64,000 nt of DNA from Diphasiastrum complanatum (GCA_029204225.1 CM055101.1:4000633-4064632); one strand, 5' to 3'. Counted from the first letter of the stretch, positions 11,661 to 23,588 are shown. Notes: a model not told the origin generated them from the sequence alone. A program made the numbers and translations.

Positions 11661-12943
11661 AGGATTAGTTGAGATATACTGCATTGTTCAAATAATGTTC
11701 ACTATCACTTTGAAAGCCCCCTTATGAGCTTCAAATGTAACTATCCACCATATGTGATTTTCAGATTGCACATTAAATTCATTCGAATCACTTGCACTCT
11801 GCTTGGTTCATCAACGTGATTGTGACATGTTCAAGTTCATGACCTTTTACAATCTCCACTTCATCCACTTAATAACAAACACAAGTTTGCCTTCACAATT
11901 GGCAAATGCAAATTTTGTAAATGAAAACATGCAAAGACATATTCATCGAAGATAAGCATACAAGTGAAAACCAAAATCTACAAGAAATGTTCTTACCAAA
12001 TAATGTTAATCTAAAATTGTCATCATCACTTGGACCTTTTCTATATCTCAAAATAAATTGTTCCCTTGGTAATAACTAAAATGAATGCTAGGTCCTATCT
12101 TTTTATTGGTTATTGTGCTAGAATTCTCCTAATTTAGAGACCAAAATTGAATTGCATTCTCATTTGGCATTTTCAACTAGTCTATAAGAAAGTAAAATTT
12201 TATGACATTTTAATCCGTTTTTGTGTTTTTGATTTAGCTCTGTAACCCTTGCTATTCACACCTCCTTGGTTGCATGCGTACACCATCTATCTAACATTTG
12301 GATTCGGCTTGAACTTGTCACCTAACATTTTTGCAATTTTTAATCGAACTGAATGACTTGTTTCATTTTCCAAAATTTTCATTAGATCTTTTATACCCTT
12401 CAAGAAATGCTTCATATATTTTCCTACCTAAGGCATAGTAATAGAACCTCACTATTTTCTACAAATTCGATTCGATGCAATTTTTAGCCCTCAATACAAA
12501 AAACTCTCATGGACTAAATTTTGAAAATAAGTAGCCCACTAGAATAGAATCATTCATAGAATCTTGAAAATGATTCTCTTTTATTTATGTAATGATTTGT
12601 GTGACACCTTATGTATGATAATGGAAGTTTGTCGTCCCATGGTAAGAATATAATGGCTCTTGTCTCGCCAATAATGCAGCCCTATAAAAGAACTGACCAT
12701 TACATATATCCTTATAAATGATATTCCAAAGAACCATTGTTTGGTCCATGACATAATAATACCTTTTTAGAGTGTGCACTTCAAGTGTGTTAATCACCCC
12801 ACATGAAATAAAGTTGCCATTACATACTTAGAATGGGCCTCGTCACAACCATAATGTAGTGCATAACATAGTCGATACATCTTTCAAGGGTGCATAACTC
12901 CAAGAAAAGAAGAAAACTAAGCCTTAAAACTCAATCCGTCTCA
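11661..12943. other. Upstream region of the ABI4-like gene; no gene seen
   Basis: AT-rich intergenic sequence. No clear TATA box at a standard distance from the start at 13111 could be picked out. Confidence 0.45.
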
Positions 12944-13023
12944 GATGATGCATTCAGCTCTTTGGTTTGTTTGGCAGATCTGTGATGATGCATTCAGCTC
13001 TTTGGTTTGTTTGGCAGATCTGT
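12944..13023. repeat. Exact 40-bp tandem duplication upstream of the AP2/ERF gene
   Basis: The 40-base unit starting GATGATGCATTCAGCTC at 12944 is repeated without change from 12984 to 13023. The second copy ends 87 bases before the ATG at 13111, so it lies in the 5' UTR or core promoter. Because the copies are identical the duplication is young or conserved. Confidence 0.95.
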
Positions 13024-13110
13024 GACCTTTTGTTCGGGTAGCGTAAGATTGTGGATCGACAGCGGAGACAAAGAGATTCGCACACCCACAAGTTTCTCGC
13101 TTCAGATACA

Positions 13111-14250
13111 ATGGATGATGCTGCGATTAGTAGGCAGTTACTGAGATCGCTTGATCCTGTCATAGCTGATAGCTTGAATGATCAGTCCAGAAGCTGTAAT
13201 CACCTCTGGCAACAATTACTCCCACTTGGATCGCCTGTTGCACCTGCACCCAATAGCAGTGGAGTAACCGTTGCTGCCGCCGCGGGAACAAGCCAGATTC
13301 AGCGAAGGCGCAGGGGCGGGCCAGAAAATTCACTATATGCATTCAGAGGAGTGAGACAGAGAAGCTGGGGGAAGTGGGTGGCAGAGATTAGAGGGCCCAA
13401 CCATCGCAAACGGATATGGCTAGGATCGTTTGATTCTGCTCATGAAGCAGCGAATGCTTACGATCAAGCAGCGTTGCTTCTTTATGGCCCTCGAGCTCGT
13501 CTCAATCTTCTGCAGCAGTCTTTTCCACAAATGAAAGTAGCCTCCCCGGCTTGCAAGGCTGCGTCGAAGCCCAGGCCTCTTCTTCCTCGCCCCATTCTTC
13601 CCTGTCCACCGAGGCCAACACCTCTGCAGCATAGAGTAATAACGGATACCAGCAGAAATCTCCACAGTGACAACCCCCTCCCAGTTGACACATCTATGAA
13701 AAGCGATTCTCGAAGTGAGATGGAAATAAGCTCCGCACTGGGCAAGCTGTTCGCTTCCGCTAAGCCGTTTCATGGGCTCGAAGCAACTGATTATCAGTTG
13801 CCAAAATTCACCAACGATCGAATGGAGAAAGCAAGTACTGGGAATGTCACCAAAAGTCATCACAAAATGCTGCATCATCAACAAACAAAATATGCTGCTA
13901 CAGGCACAAGTGTTGGACCGATGCAGGTTAATCAGGCTTACACTGATAACTGCAGTCCAGCTCACGGCAATAAGAACTCTTCTTTCTTGCAGCAGTTGCA
14001 TCAAGAACCCGCAATCCGTCCGAGTTATTGCACCATAGCTGCAACAGTGAGGGACCAGCAAATCAGCATGCATGTCTCAGATCCTAACAGCTCGATCTGG
14101 CCGGATTTTCAAACTTCATTTGATAATTTATCCGGTGAGAATGAGACTCCGCATTATTTACCGCATAATATTTCAGAATCATATCTGCTCGATCTACAAG
14201 AATTCAGCGCTAATTACACCATGTCTCCAGGCATTTCCTTTTGTCAGTAG
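13111..14250 (+). CDS. ABI4-like: AP2/ERF transcription factor, ABI4-like (DREB A-3 type)
   Basis: Predicted nuclear DNA-binding regulator of 379 residues, intronless. The start is the ATG at 13111: it is the first in-frame ATG after a stop at 13039, whereas the longer frame would begin at GTG. Order: N-terminal region; basic patch RRRR and GGPEN at residues 65-72; one AP2 domain at 76-133 ([17 protein letters not shown], then [17 protein letters not shown]); RPLLPRP at 155-161; polar, Gln/Ser/His-rich middle; SSIWPDF at 327-333. GGP-N before the domain, [21 protein letters not shown], the LRPLLPRP-like motif and a C-terminal IWP are features of ABI4, which in Arabidopsis acts in abscisic-acid and sugar signalling. 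Odd point: the domain keeps Val14 but has Gly95 where DREB proteins have Glu19 (EIRGP for EIREP), so target specificity may differ. A DREB2 (A-2) relative is the main alternative. No retroelement interrupts it. Confidence 0.85.
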   Translation: MDDAAISRQLLRSLDPVIADSLNDQSRSCNHLWQQLLPLGSPVAPAPNSSGVTVAAAAGTSQIQRRRRGGPENSLYAFRGVRQRSWGKWVAEIRGPNHRKRIWLGSFDSAHEAANAYDQAALLLYGPRARLNLLQQSFPQMKVASPACKAASKPRPLLPRPILPCPPRPTPLQHRVITDTSRNLHSDNPLPVDTSMKSDSRSEMEISSALGKLFASAKPFHGLEATDYQLPKFTNDRMEKASTGNVTKSHHKMLHHQQTKYAATGTSVGPMQVNQAYTDNCSPAHGNKNSSFLQQLHQEPAIRPSYCTIAATVRDQQISMHVSDPNSSIWPDFQTSFDNLSGENETPHYLPHNISESYLLDLQEFSANYTMSPGISFCQ

Positions 14251-14541
14251 CAGTAGTAGCGTCAAGGCAGTCGCCTTTGTTAGCTTCCTCAAACACAAAT
14301 AGTAGTCTTCTGTACATACTCACAATTTTGAGTTTTCTGCTAGAAATCAACTATCTTTCACATTCACATGTCAGGTTTGAAAAGGTGAATTTGAATCTGT
14401 TGCTCCATTAATTTAGATGATCAGGATGTGATTAATATAGGAGAGCTTCACAGACACACAGAACCTTAAACAGATTGCAAATGCTAGCCGTTACAATTCG
14501 GAGATCAACGCTTTCAATCATCCTATGCTGTGTGCGTGCAT

Positions 14542-14573
<32 letters not shown>

Positions 14574-14899
14574 TCCAGATATCATTTACATTTATACAGC
14601 TGTAATGTCATAGGTTCCAAAAGCATTTGCACGGATGTTGTAATGAGTATTAACTCTTATCAAAGCATTAAGAATGAGAGGCCTTGAAGATCATGATATG
14701 CTGTTTTGATCTGTCCTTTGGCTATGTTCAGGATTATTTATGGTAGTAAATCTAGGCAGTTCTTACAGTGTTTCTTTCTGTTAATTTGAATTTATGTATA
14801 TCCAAGTTGAAGGACTATTAAGACTAATGAATTCAGGAAGCTGCTGAAGCCGTTTTCTGGTATTTCTTTCTGCACAAAATATAGCCTATAAAGGAGCTA
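14251..14899. other. 3' flank of the ABI4-like gene with a short (GA)n
   Basis: Likely 3' UTR and terminator region. No canonical AATAAA is obvious close to the stop. A (GA)14 microsatellite lies at 14542-14569. No other gene seen. Confidence 0.5.
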
Positions 14900-15360
14900 G
14901 GGTATGTATCAATGTTAGGTGGGTATATAGGGCCACGGATTGATGGTATCAATAATGGGTGTCAACATGGTATCAAAAAACCTACCCTACTTGTATATGA
15001 ATTCTAATACCAGGCTCTAGAACCTGACACCCAATATTAACTATATTACTATTCCTATTGATACCCAGGTTTGGGAGATTTTATGATTTTTTGCCATGGT
15101 ATCAATAGTAGTACTATTTTTAGTAATTTATTTTGATATTTCAGATTTTTTATATCTTAAATTATGATACTAATCCTTAGAAAACATATTTTTAACAATT
15201 GTACAAGTTCATACCCTGGTTGATAACTGGCCAGTATCACCCTTGTAATACCAGTCCGGTATATACCAGTCTACAACTCCTATACCTCCTTATATTGATA
15301 CCCAACTGGTATTAAATTTTTTAAAAAGCTACAATACCATGATTTGGATAGTATCATAAA
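14900..15360. repeat. Non-coding repeat rich in GGTATCAA / TTGATACC
   Basis: The words GGTATCAATA and TATTGATACC recur in both orientations. One clear inverted pair is GGTATCAATAATGGGTGTCA (from about 14945) against TGACACCCAATATTA plus TATTGATACC (15025-15065). More copies occur near 15094, 15215-15260 and 15295. No open frame. Possibly a miniature transposon or a decayed LTR. Confidence 0.5.
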
Positions 15361-16160
15361 ATTACGTGGCACTTTAAAAGACTTAGTCTGTATCTAAATG
15401 AAACCTAAATATAGCTTGTGAAATTGTAAAACTTTAGGATACTCCAAAAAGACATGTAGTATTATTGATTACATCTCAGAAGTACAAGGACAAAGGTAGT
15501 TTCAATGTAGAATCACAACTGTTATATCTTAACAAAAACATCTAGACTCAATATTCGCTAATGTTATCTTTACACAAAACTTGTGTTGATCTACTTCAGA
15601 GTACATGTTATGAGAAATTGGTGGTTAACCATCTTATATTGCTCTTTTCAAGGAGTTGTCGAGTTTGAATCAATGATTGCTTGACTTAAATTTGTGAAAT
15701 CTTTGTAATTTGTCTAAGCTTGCATTCTTACACAAAAACTGGCCAAATAGTTTTAGCTTAGTTCTTACGGCATTGCATGGCATAATTGTTCACCTTTTCT
15801 GTTCACACATAAGCCTATTTGATACAAAAAAGCATGAACACATCATTTTCTTAAAGTTCATGCATTTTGGAGCATAGAGATGATTATGTCCGTAAAGCCC
15901 ATGGGCTGTCGTCATAAACCAGCCCATAGATGGCATGTATCTAAAAAAAATCAACAAATGAACCTGATTGGGACTTTTGTAACGAAATGAAGCTTGAGTG
16001 TCACGTTTTACATTTTTCTAGTCGTGGCCCTCATGTTCCACTAATGGGCAAGGGCAATTAAAATTTTAAAGTCCTCCCTACAAACCTTTAAGTACATTTG
16101 TCTTGCAATGAATAGAATAGGGCCACCATTCTATCATACCAACTTGAAGAGGCTTGTAGA
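15361..16160. other. No gene seen
   Basis: AT-rich spacer before the gypsy relic. The last part may be decayed RT sequence. Confidence 0.4.
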
Positions 16161-18370
16161 ATGAACAATACTAGAATCAAAAAAGATTGCGAGAAAATCG
16201 CCTTTATTATGGAATGGGGGGCATACGCATACAAGGTGATGCCTTTTGGATTGAAAAACTCGATGGCGTCATTCCAAAAAGTCATGAATAAGGCATTCTA
16301 TGATTACTTGGATATATTTATGAAGATCTTTTTGGATTATTTTTGAGTTTATGGAGATGCCAACGATCATTTACATGATTGGAAAGATGTTTCCAATGTT
16401 GTTATGAATTTGGCATCAGTTTGAATCTAGAAGAGTGTACCTTTGCATGAAAAGAGGAGTTTTGCTAGGACATATTATTTTCAAGGAAGGACTATCTATC
16501 CATCTAGCAAAGATAGAGGTTATTAGAAGTATGTGGTTTCTTAATAATGTTAAGGAATTGCAAACCTTCCTAGGAATGACAAAATATCATAGAAGATATA
16601 TTTATGCCTATGTAGGTCATACTGAGTCTCATATTTTATATGAGGTACTAAAGAAAGGAAAAGTCTATCATGCCATGATTAAGCGTTACAAAGCCTTTCA
16701 GGATTTGATAGATGCTTTGGTGAATGCACCCATTTTAAGACCACCAGATTGGAGCAAACCATTCCATGTTCATGCAAATGCATCCCAGATTGCAGTGGAT
16801 GTGTATTAGCGCAATTGGGAGATGAAAAGGGGTACAATCACCCTATATATTATGCAAGCAAGCAATTAACACTTGCTAAAGAAAATTAGAATTCAACAAA
16901 AAAAATGTGAAGTTTTAAGTTCGGCATCTTTTGCACTTAAAAAGTTTCGACATTTTTTGTTGGACAAAAATTTGTGGTGTATATGGATCACCAATTTGAT
17001 GGCTAATTATTGCAGACTGAAAAAATGGATAACGTTGGCAAGGAAAGAATTGCAGCGTGTCGATCTTATCTTATTAATAAGCCTGCAATTGCTACAATGA
17101 TTGCAAGATGGTTAGTTTTATCGCAAGAGTTTGAATTTGATGTGTGCATTCCACCTAGAAGGGTTAATACCGTATTGGATCAGCTTTTCTGAATTGATGC
17201 AATGTTTGATGTGAATTTATTTATTTTTGAGCTAATCATGTACTCTTGGTATGGGGATTTATTTAATGTTTTGACAATGGGTGCTTTTCCAGGCCATTTA
17301 AAGAAATCTCAACATTGTCGATGGATTTGGCAAGTGAGAAACTTTCAGGTTATTGGAGGCCAATTGTATAAGGGAGGCCATGATAACATTTTAAGACGTT
17401 GTGTACAGTCACGAGATGTTAATGTCATCATTGAGGACGGTCATGCATAATCTACAAGAGGACATTTGGCCTCCGAGATCACAGTGCGAAAAATCTTCTA
17501 AGGAGGGGCCTAGTGGCCAACGATATGGAAGAATGCGGTTGCCTATTGTAGAAACTATGATGCTTGTCAATAACAAGGTTGGCCAATAGCATCTAGGATT
17601 ATCTGCTACCATTGCAACCCATTGAACCATTTTAACGTTGGGGGATGGTGGATGGATTTCATTGGGAAGATTACTCCACCATCCAAAATTGGGCATGTTT
17701 ACATTACAATAGCCACAAATTATGTTACTAAGTGGGCAGAGGCAAAAGCCTTACATGATGACACCGCTAAATCAACAACCAAATTTATTTTTGACAATAT
17801 TTTAACGAGATTTGGTTGTCCTCTGGAGATTGTTTCTAGTTATGGACCTTACTTTATTAATGATACAATTGCGGAATTGATGTTCTTATTCAAAATTGTT
17901 CACAAAACATCTACTTCCTATTACTGATAAGGCAACGGCTAGGCCTAGTCCACAAATAAGATTTTGAAAAGCATTCTTGCAAAGGAGGTATTAGAGAAAG
18001 GGGGTTCCTAGCATGATTTTTTGCAACTTGCATTGTGGGCATATCACACAGCGTTCAAGTTACAAAATATACACCTTTCCAATTAGTTTACGGCATGAAT
18101 GCTTTAATGCCCTATGAATTTATTCTACCAACTCTATGAGTACATGTTGCATACAATCTGTGGCCAGATGAGATCTTGCGAAACAAGTTATATGTTTTGG
18201 AGAAACTATAAGAAATGTGCGGTTATGCTTACTGGACAAATTGGATGGTGAAGCAACAAGAAGTGCGCTAGTTTAACCAGCTTGCCCATGAGCGAAACAT
18301 GGTAAAGGCGTATTTGATGTTGTATAAGTTGGGAAGGACCGTATCCAAGCTTAAATATATTCGGCAATAA
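16161..18370 (+). pseudogene. Ty3/gypsy pol relic: RT, RNase H, integrase
   Basis: Domains in order. RT: WGAYAYKVMPFGLKNSMASF then DIFMKIFLDYF at 16215-16346, where the catalytic F-L-D-D has become F-L-D-Y. RT thumb and linker at 16435-16809: RGVLLGHIIFKEGLS, LQTFLGMTKYHRRYI, PPDWSKPFHVHANAS. RNase H at about 16880-17190: SSASFALKKFRHFLLDKN, IARWLVLSQEFEFDV, VNTVLDQL. Integrase at about 17290-17930: zinc-binding region, then VGGWWMDFIGKITPPSK, TKWAEAKALHDDTA, LTRFGCPLEIVSSYGP. Integrase C-terminal traces run to about 18370. Many stops and frame shifts. In the integrase core the second aspartate is lost (VSSYG for the usual xSDxG). An old dead copy. Confidence 0.88.
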
Positions 18371-18715
18371 TGTATTGCTTTCTTGGTATCATCCGCCTAG
18401 GATACTAGTATTATCCTTAGGATGCAAAGAATGATCCTAATAGAAAACTGATTTATTCATTGTTTGATATTGTGCGGGCTGGCGTCGATTTTAATCAACA
18501 TCATCGTGTGGATTCATGGTACGGAAGCAAAATGGGAGACCCCAATTAAGTGCCTTATTGGGGTTTGTTCAGTGATTAGGACATGACCCATGTGTTTCAT
18601 CGCACATTTATTTTTTCTTTTGGGTAGGGAATTATTTTTATGCTTTTGAGGAGCATGATTTTTTTTTCTTAAGGGAGGATTCATAGCAAGTTTATTATGA
18701 TTTTACTTTTACTTT
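18371..18715 (+). other. Decayed 3' part of the gypsy relic
   Basis: No clear protein. A purine-rich AAGGGAGGAT near 18670 could be the remains of a polypurine tract. Otherwise nothing. Confidence 0.35.
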
Positions 18716-19691
18716 TTGAATTCCAGATTAGGATTTGTGTCATATAACATTGAGATGGGTTTCATTTTAGTTGTTATTGTTGGATTCATTTTTGAGTTAC
18801 TTTGTATTTTGTTGAATATGGATGTGGGAAATTTTCGTAAAAGACTTCGTGGCCATCAACAAAAGCATAGTGACGCAACGCTAGAAGAAGAATTTGGGTA
18901 TTTGAAATCTGGAACAAGGATCACTTAAAATCTGGTGTTGGCCTTTTGTTAGTATTACTTGGTGGATTGCTATTGTTTTTTGCGAGTTTTCAACCTAATA
19001 AGGTGGTTGAAGATGCTGCCAAAGAGTTTATTGTGAATCTTGTGGTTCAACTTGGTGAAGATGGAATTTGATGCATGACTGTTTGGCGTACCTCCATGAA
19101 AATCACTGAGGAGGTATGTTGTAATAACTTGGAGCTACCTTTTGGTTTCTTCGAACCGGAGGTTCGTACAGTGGCGATGTCGAAATTTTTTCCTCCAGAA
19201 GCACAGACCAAGGATCAGGGTTACCGTCTAAGCATGTGCAAATCCACTGCATTGGGATATTTATGCACGTGGTTGAATCAGGTGATTTTCGGGAGGTCGA
19301 CAGAAGCTAACATGTCATTGAAATCATTTGCATTGATACAGGCTGCGTTACACGGTGCAAGGATACCATGTGGAAAAATTTTAGCATTCAACTTGCAAAA
19401 AACTTGTAGAGCAAACATAAACACATTGAACGGGGTGGTCATTTAACTAAGTTATGCAATAGCTTTGGCATTCGGACGAATAAGGAGTCCGTTATGTTGC
19501 AGCAGGCCAAGGTACAGGTTGCTACCATGAGTAGTGTCATATCGTTACCATTGCCACAGGGAGGTGCAGAAGAGGTACACTCAGGTTCGTTGAGTTCGGG
19601 GCCAATGACGGATCATGCAGTAGGGGATGAATTGGTAGGACATTCTATTGATTTCCGAAGAATGGGGCTGAAGTTTAGCAGGATGGAGTAG
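18716..19691 (+). pseudogene. Unassigned retroelement-associated ORF relic
   Basis: Three frames in succession. 18716-18928 has a hydrophobic start (FILVVIVGFIFELLCILL) and a basic tail. 19075-19446 (ATG start, 123 codons) reads ITEEVCCNNLELPFGFFEPEV, then LCTWLNQVIFGRSTEANMSLKS, FALIQAALHGARIPCG. After a frame shift near 19440 it continues as HLTKLCNSFGIRTNKES into 19494-19691. The helix layout followed by LTKLC..FGI vaguely recalls the 'putative plant transposon protein' domain found near gypsy-type elements, but I cannot confirm it. Sitting between two gypsy pol fragments on the same strand, it was probably carried by a retroelement. Confidence 0.4.
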
Positions 19692-19968
19692 ATGGAATGC
19701 CACAGGCTACAGAGACAGGTGACGCTATGGTGACATGGGCAGATACCAAATTTACTTATGATGCTATGCTTCGGAATTTTCTGCAAACAGCTAATAATTT
19801 TTCATTGGGATTGAATTATGGGATAGAATTTGTGTAGCAATATGAGTTTCTGGAGGATCAATCTGGTTACTGGCATATGATATACGTGCAGTACATCGAG
19901 TGTCTCAGGATTATTGAAGAGGATGGACCCAAACTGAGACAATGTCAAACATGAGTTGCGAATCCCAT
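19692..19968. other. No gene seen
   Basis: Short stretch between the unassigned ORF and the next integrase fragment, with no recognised domain. Confidence 0.35.
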
Positions 19969-20450
19969 CCAAGCACAACTGCCATTCAAAAAATGGAAAT
20001 TGGACTTTATTGGGGCAATCCACCTAGCTTCTTCACTACAAAAGCATTATATCATTGAAGGCACTAACCACTTTACAAAGTGGACCCAAGCATGAGCTAT
20101 CCCTAAGGAAAAGCCAAGGGAACTAATCACCATTTGCTATCACAAGTAGCTAGTCATTATGCTACAGAACCTATGGAATTAATCTATGATTGAGGACCTC
20201 CCTTTTTTGAATAAGATTGTCAAAGCATTGACAAAACAATTGTTAATTAGACATCAAAAAGGTCACATGATCCACACAAGCAAAATGGATAAGTTGAGAG
20301 TACAAATAAACAATTGCTATCTATCTTGAGAGAAATTGTCGTTAAAAAAAAGATGGAATGGGATAGAAAGCTATACACTACTATATGGGCTTATAACGTG
20401 ATCTACAAGACCAGCACACATCATATGCCTTTCTTTTTAGTGCATGTCCG
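19969..20450 (+). pseudogene. Ty3/gypsy integrase fragment
   Basis: Reads NPIQAQLPFKKWKLDFIGAI, then a YIIEGTNHFTKWTQA segment and a PKEKPRELITI helix. This matches the start of a gypsy integrase core (W-x-x-D-F-I-G, then the D..TKW.E strand). The catalytic aspartate of the second strand is replaced (EGTNHF where A-T-D-Y/H-F is usual). It is broken by stops near 20095, 20148 and later. A different copy from the pol relic at 16161-18370. Confidence 0.65.
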
Positions 20451-21731
20451 AAAATGTGTCCTATGATGTAGTGAAGTGCAAATGTTGTCCCTAAGATTAG
20501 TTGTGGCTCGTGAACTAGGTGAAAAGAAATTTGTACAAACTGGATGAACAACACTTGGCCTCTTTAACGCATCATGAAAAAAAAAACATATGAAGGCCAT
20601 ACATGAAATGCCAAAATATAAATTTGGCCACATGCAATTACTCTTATTTTATGATGCAAGACATGACCTAATGCACCAAGAATGTGGATTATGATGGAGA
20701 ACACCATATATTATGCAACAACTTTCACGATGTATACCAAGGAGGGATTTTGGTATTGGGTAGCTACACGCTGCTTATAAAGCCCCATCCAAGGATGCAC
20801 TAGCCAAGCAAGCCGCAACAAATCAACACAAGGGAATCAAATGGTGGACAAACCAATCCAACCAAACCTAGATCTTACGGATCAAGCCCGAAGCTATGGA
20901 TCAATCACCCACAAGGGATAGAGGAGTCATACCAGCAACATACAGCTACTAATCACACAATCAAGCATGCACTGGTGAGAGCCCAATGGGTATACTTATA
21001 ACCTCCAAGGCCCATGCACCACTAGTAGTGCACTATGACACGTCACTGGACATCAATGGAGCCTGTATGGGTTCACATCATCCAATTCCCCTATGATTCA
21101 CTGATAGACCCATAATAATCCACCATCTTGAGTTTTAGGCCTCCAACCATTAATTATGACCATATGCACATGAGGGCCTCAAAACCCTCATGATCATAAT
21201 TAAGGGGTCGAGGTAGGCCTATTGACCTCTAGTCGGATAAACTATTTGAGATCAGTTGTGGGCATGACACTGCTAGTGTGACATCTCTTCCTATAGAATT
21301 CTTGATAGCACTATGCAAGACCACAATCATGAATTTTAGGCACCAAAATGGCCACATAAATGTCTACAAAAACACTCTTTTATCGAAGATAGGCACCAAA
21401 ATGGCATCCAACTTGTTTGAGGAAGGGCCAACTTGTCAAAAACGCTCAACTAGTCCGACTTATCGAGGTCTGAGTTGTCGACTTAATCGACTAATTGTCG
21501 AGGACCATTAAACGGCTATCCCAACTTTATCGACTGTCGGCAGTGACACATTCAACACTGAATAGTCGAACCCTTCTCACACCCAGTTAATGTATTGTGC
21601 AACTAATTTGACAATGGCAGTAGAACATGAGCTATTCCAGATGGCACAACGGCTTCACGCACTTTCTTGTATAATCATCTGCACAATTATAACTTGTATA
21701 TAGATTACTATTGTAATATAATCGATAAGGT
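20451..21731. other. No gene seen
   Basis: Probably decayed retroelement tail and spacer. The word AGGCACCAAAATGGC occurs twice, at about 21338 and 21391. No LTR ends could be fixed. Confidence 0.4.
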
Positions 21732-22193
21732 GTTGAACTAGAGACAAAAATTGTAGATGATTTCATGCATCAATTCCTTCTATCAAACTAATTGTCAAAA
21801 ATAAGCTCATAGCTTTTACAAAGTGGAGTTAGCTTCCTGAGCACGCGGTTTCGTCCACTGTTGTCTTGTGCTCATAGCATCAATCTGACATGTATTCCTA
21901 TACATTAATCTAAATCAATCACTGTCTTTTATTACGTTCGTATTCTTTGTCAGAATTGTATGTTTAGTTATTTCGCTTACTATCCGACCTTATTACTACT
22001 TTGTCTGCTATTTTGCTTCTGCATAACGCAGTTAAACTCTGTTTTGTGTTCGCCTCTTAATATAGTAGTGCACGAAGTGAGGGAATCAGTCAACCACCAT
22101 TGTCGTGCGGTGGTAGGATCGTTCCAATCCAATTGTTTGACCCATCCATTCCGGATACTTCCACCTTCTCTGACATGGTATCAGAGCCGTCGT

Positions 22194-22745
22194 TATAGCT
22201 TGATAAGCTTCCTACAGGGCTTGGTTCTATCCAATAGGACAATTGTTTTCTTATCCAATAAAGTGGCATTATATTTTCATTCTTAAGTCACTGATAGTTA
22301 TTACCATCACCTAGACTAACTTCCACATGGATTCCTAAGGGAAAGCCAGTCCCATCATGGAAAAGCTTCGATCCTTCGTCGGACACAATTTTCCAACATG
22401 TTATTAGAGCCTATCTGATTCTTTAATCTGATACTTACATTGTATCAAAAGCGGTTTTATATCAGAGCTATTATAGCTTGATAAGCTTCTCACAGAACCT
22501 TATTCTATTACCCGATAGAATAATTACTTTCTTGTTCTGTAAACTGCATTAAATTTTCATTCTTAACTCAATGTTATCACTTAGAATAACTTACACATGG
22601 ATTCCCAAGAGAAAGCCAATCCCATAGTGGACAAGCTTGATGGAGCCAATTACTATCTGTGAAAATTTAAGATGAAAATTGTGCTAAAGGCTAAGGAGTT
22701 GTATGATGTTGTCACAAGTGCAAAGGCAAGACCCAAAGCTGATGA
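22194..22745 (+). repeat. 278-bp tandem duplication of the copia leader and gag start
   Basis: TATAGCTTGATAAGCTT at 22194 recurs at 22472, followed in both by CACATGGATTCC(T/C)AAG and AAAGCCA(G/A)TCCCAT. The leader and first gag codons are therefore present twice, about 278 bases apart and diverged. Only the second copy continues into gag. Confidence 0.75.
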
Positions 22746-23232
22746 CGTTGCAATCTCCATATGGAAGCTGAAGGGTAACAAAGTTTTTGTGCTGATCATC
22801 CTCAGCATATCAGACACTCAAATCGGCCATGTGTTTGAAGCTTAGACCTCCAAGAAAGTATGGGACATCATGAACACCCTGTACGAAGTGTGCGACGTAG
22901 CTTCCAAGCTACATCTTAGGAAGAAGTTCTTCTCTTTCAAGATGACAAATGGTAATTCCCTACAGAACCGCATCAACTAGTTCAGAAACCTACTAAAAAT
23001 AATGGCTATTGTTGGATTAGTCATAGACGATCAAGACGCAGTGACAACATTGCTTTCAAGCTTGCCAAGATCATATGAGAGCTGGGTGATGATCATCACA
23101 ACACACCCAAAACTAACTCTTTCAAGAGTCATTACAATGTTGCTGCAGGATGACATGAGAAGGAACGAACCCTCCAGTTTCTCGACTGTTGACTCTCATA
23201 CTCTATACATCAACAGAGGCTCGACTAAGTAG
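22590..23232 (+). pseudogene. Copia gag (UBN2 type) relic
   Basis: Particle protein of the shrunken copia element. Begins MDSQEKANPIVDKLDGANYY, then KFKMKIVLKAKELYDVV, SKLHLRKKFFSFKM, and VTTLLSSLPRSYESWVMIIT...LTLSRVITMLLQDD, the standard order of a plant UBN2 gag. Stops at the usual W after YYL (TGA near 22660), in FEA-stop near 22843, and near 22978 interrupt it. It ends at STK-stop, directly before LTR sequence at about 23232. The zinc knuckle is missing. Confidence 0.8.
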
Positions 23233-23588
23233 AAGATTAGCTTCCTAAGCAAGTGGTTTCGTCGGCTATTGTCTTGTGCTCATATAACCAACCTGATGTG
23301 TATACAATAATCTAAATCAATCACTTTCTTTTATTGCGTTCAAAGTTCTTGTCAAAATTATGTGTTTTGCTATTCTACTTATTGTCTGACCTTCTTATTG
23401 CTTTGTCTAATTGTCTGCTCTTCCGCTTCCGCATAGACGCAATTAAGCTGTGTTTCGTATCCGCCTACTAATATAGTAGTGTACGCACATAGGAAATTAG
23501 TCAATCACTATTGTTGTGCAGTAGTAGGACACCGTTCCAATCCAATTGTTTGATCCATCCATTCCGGATATTTCCACCTTCCCCGACA

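Larger units (their letters stand above)
21732..23588 (+). mobile_element. Shrunken Ty1/copia element: LTR, PBS, gag, LTR
   Basis: Two direct copies of an LTR segment (21828-22175 and 23238-23588; both contain TAATATAGTAGTG and end TTCC..CTTC/CCC.GACA) flank a short interior. A primer-binding site TGGTATCAGAGCC at 22176-22188 follows the first LTR directly. The left LTR may start at TGTTGAACTAGAG (21732). The interior is a gag only and runs straight into the second LTR, whose 5' part is missing. No protease, integrase, RT or polypurine tract remains, so one deletion has joined gag to the 3' LTR. Non-autonomous. No target duplication found. Confidence 0.8.

Noticed and set aside
13051-13110. 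Longer start for the AP2/ERF protein (20 extra residues)
   Set aside because: The codon at 13051 is GTG. The first in-frame ATG after the upstream stop is at 13111, and the family needs no extra N-terminus.
13420-14073. 217-codon open frame antisense to the AP2/ERF gene
   Set aside because: Shadow of the real coding strand; no domain.
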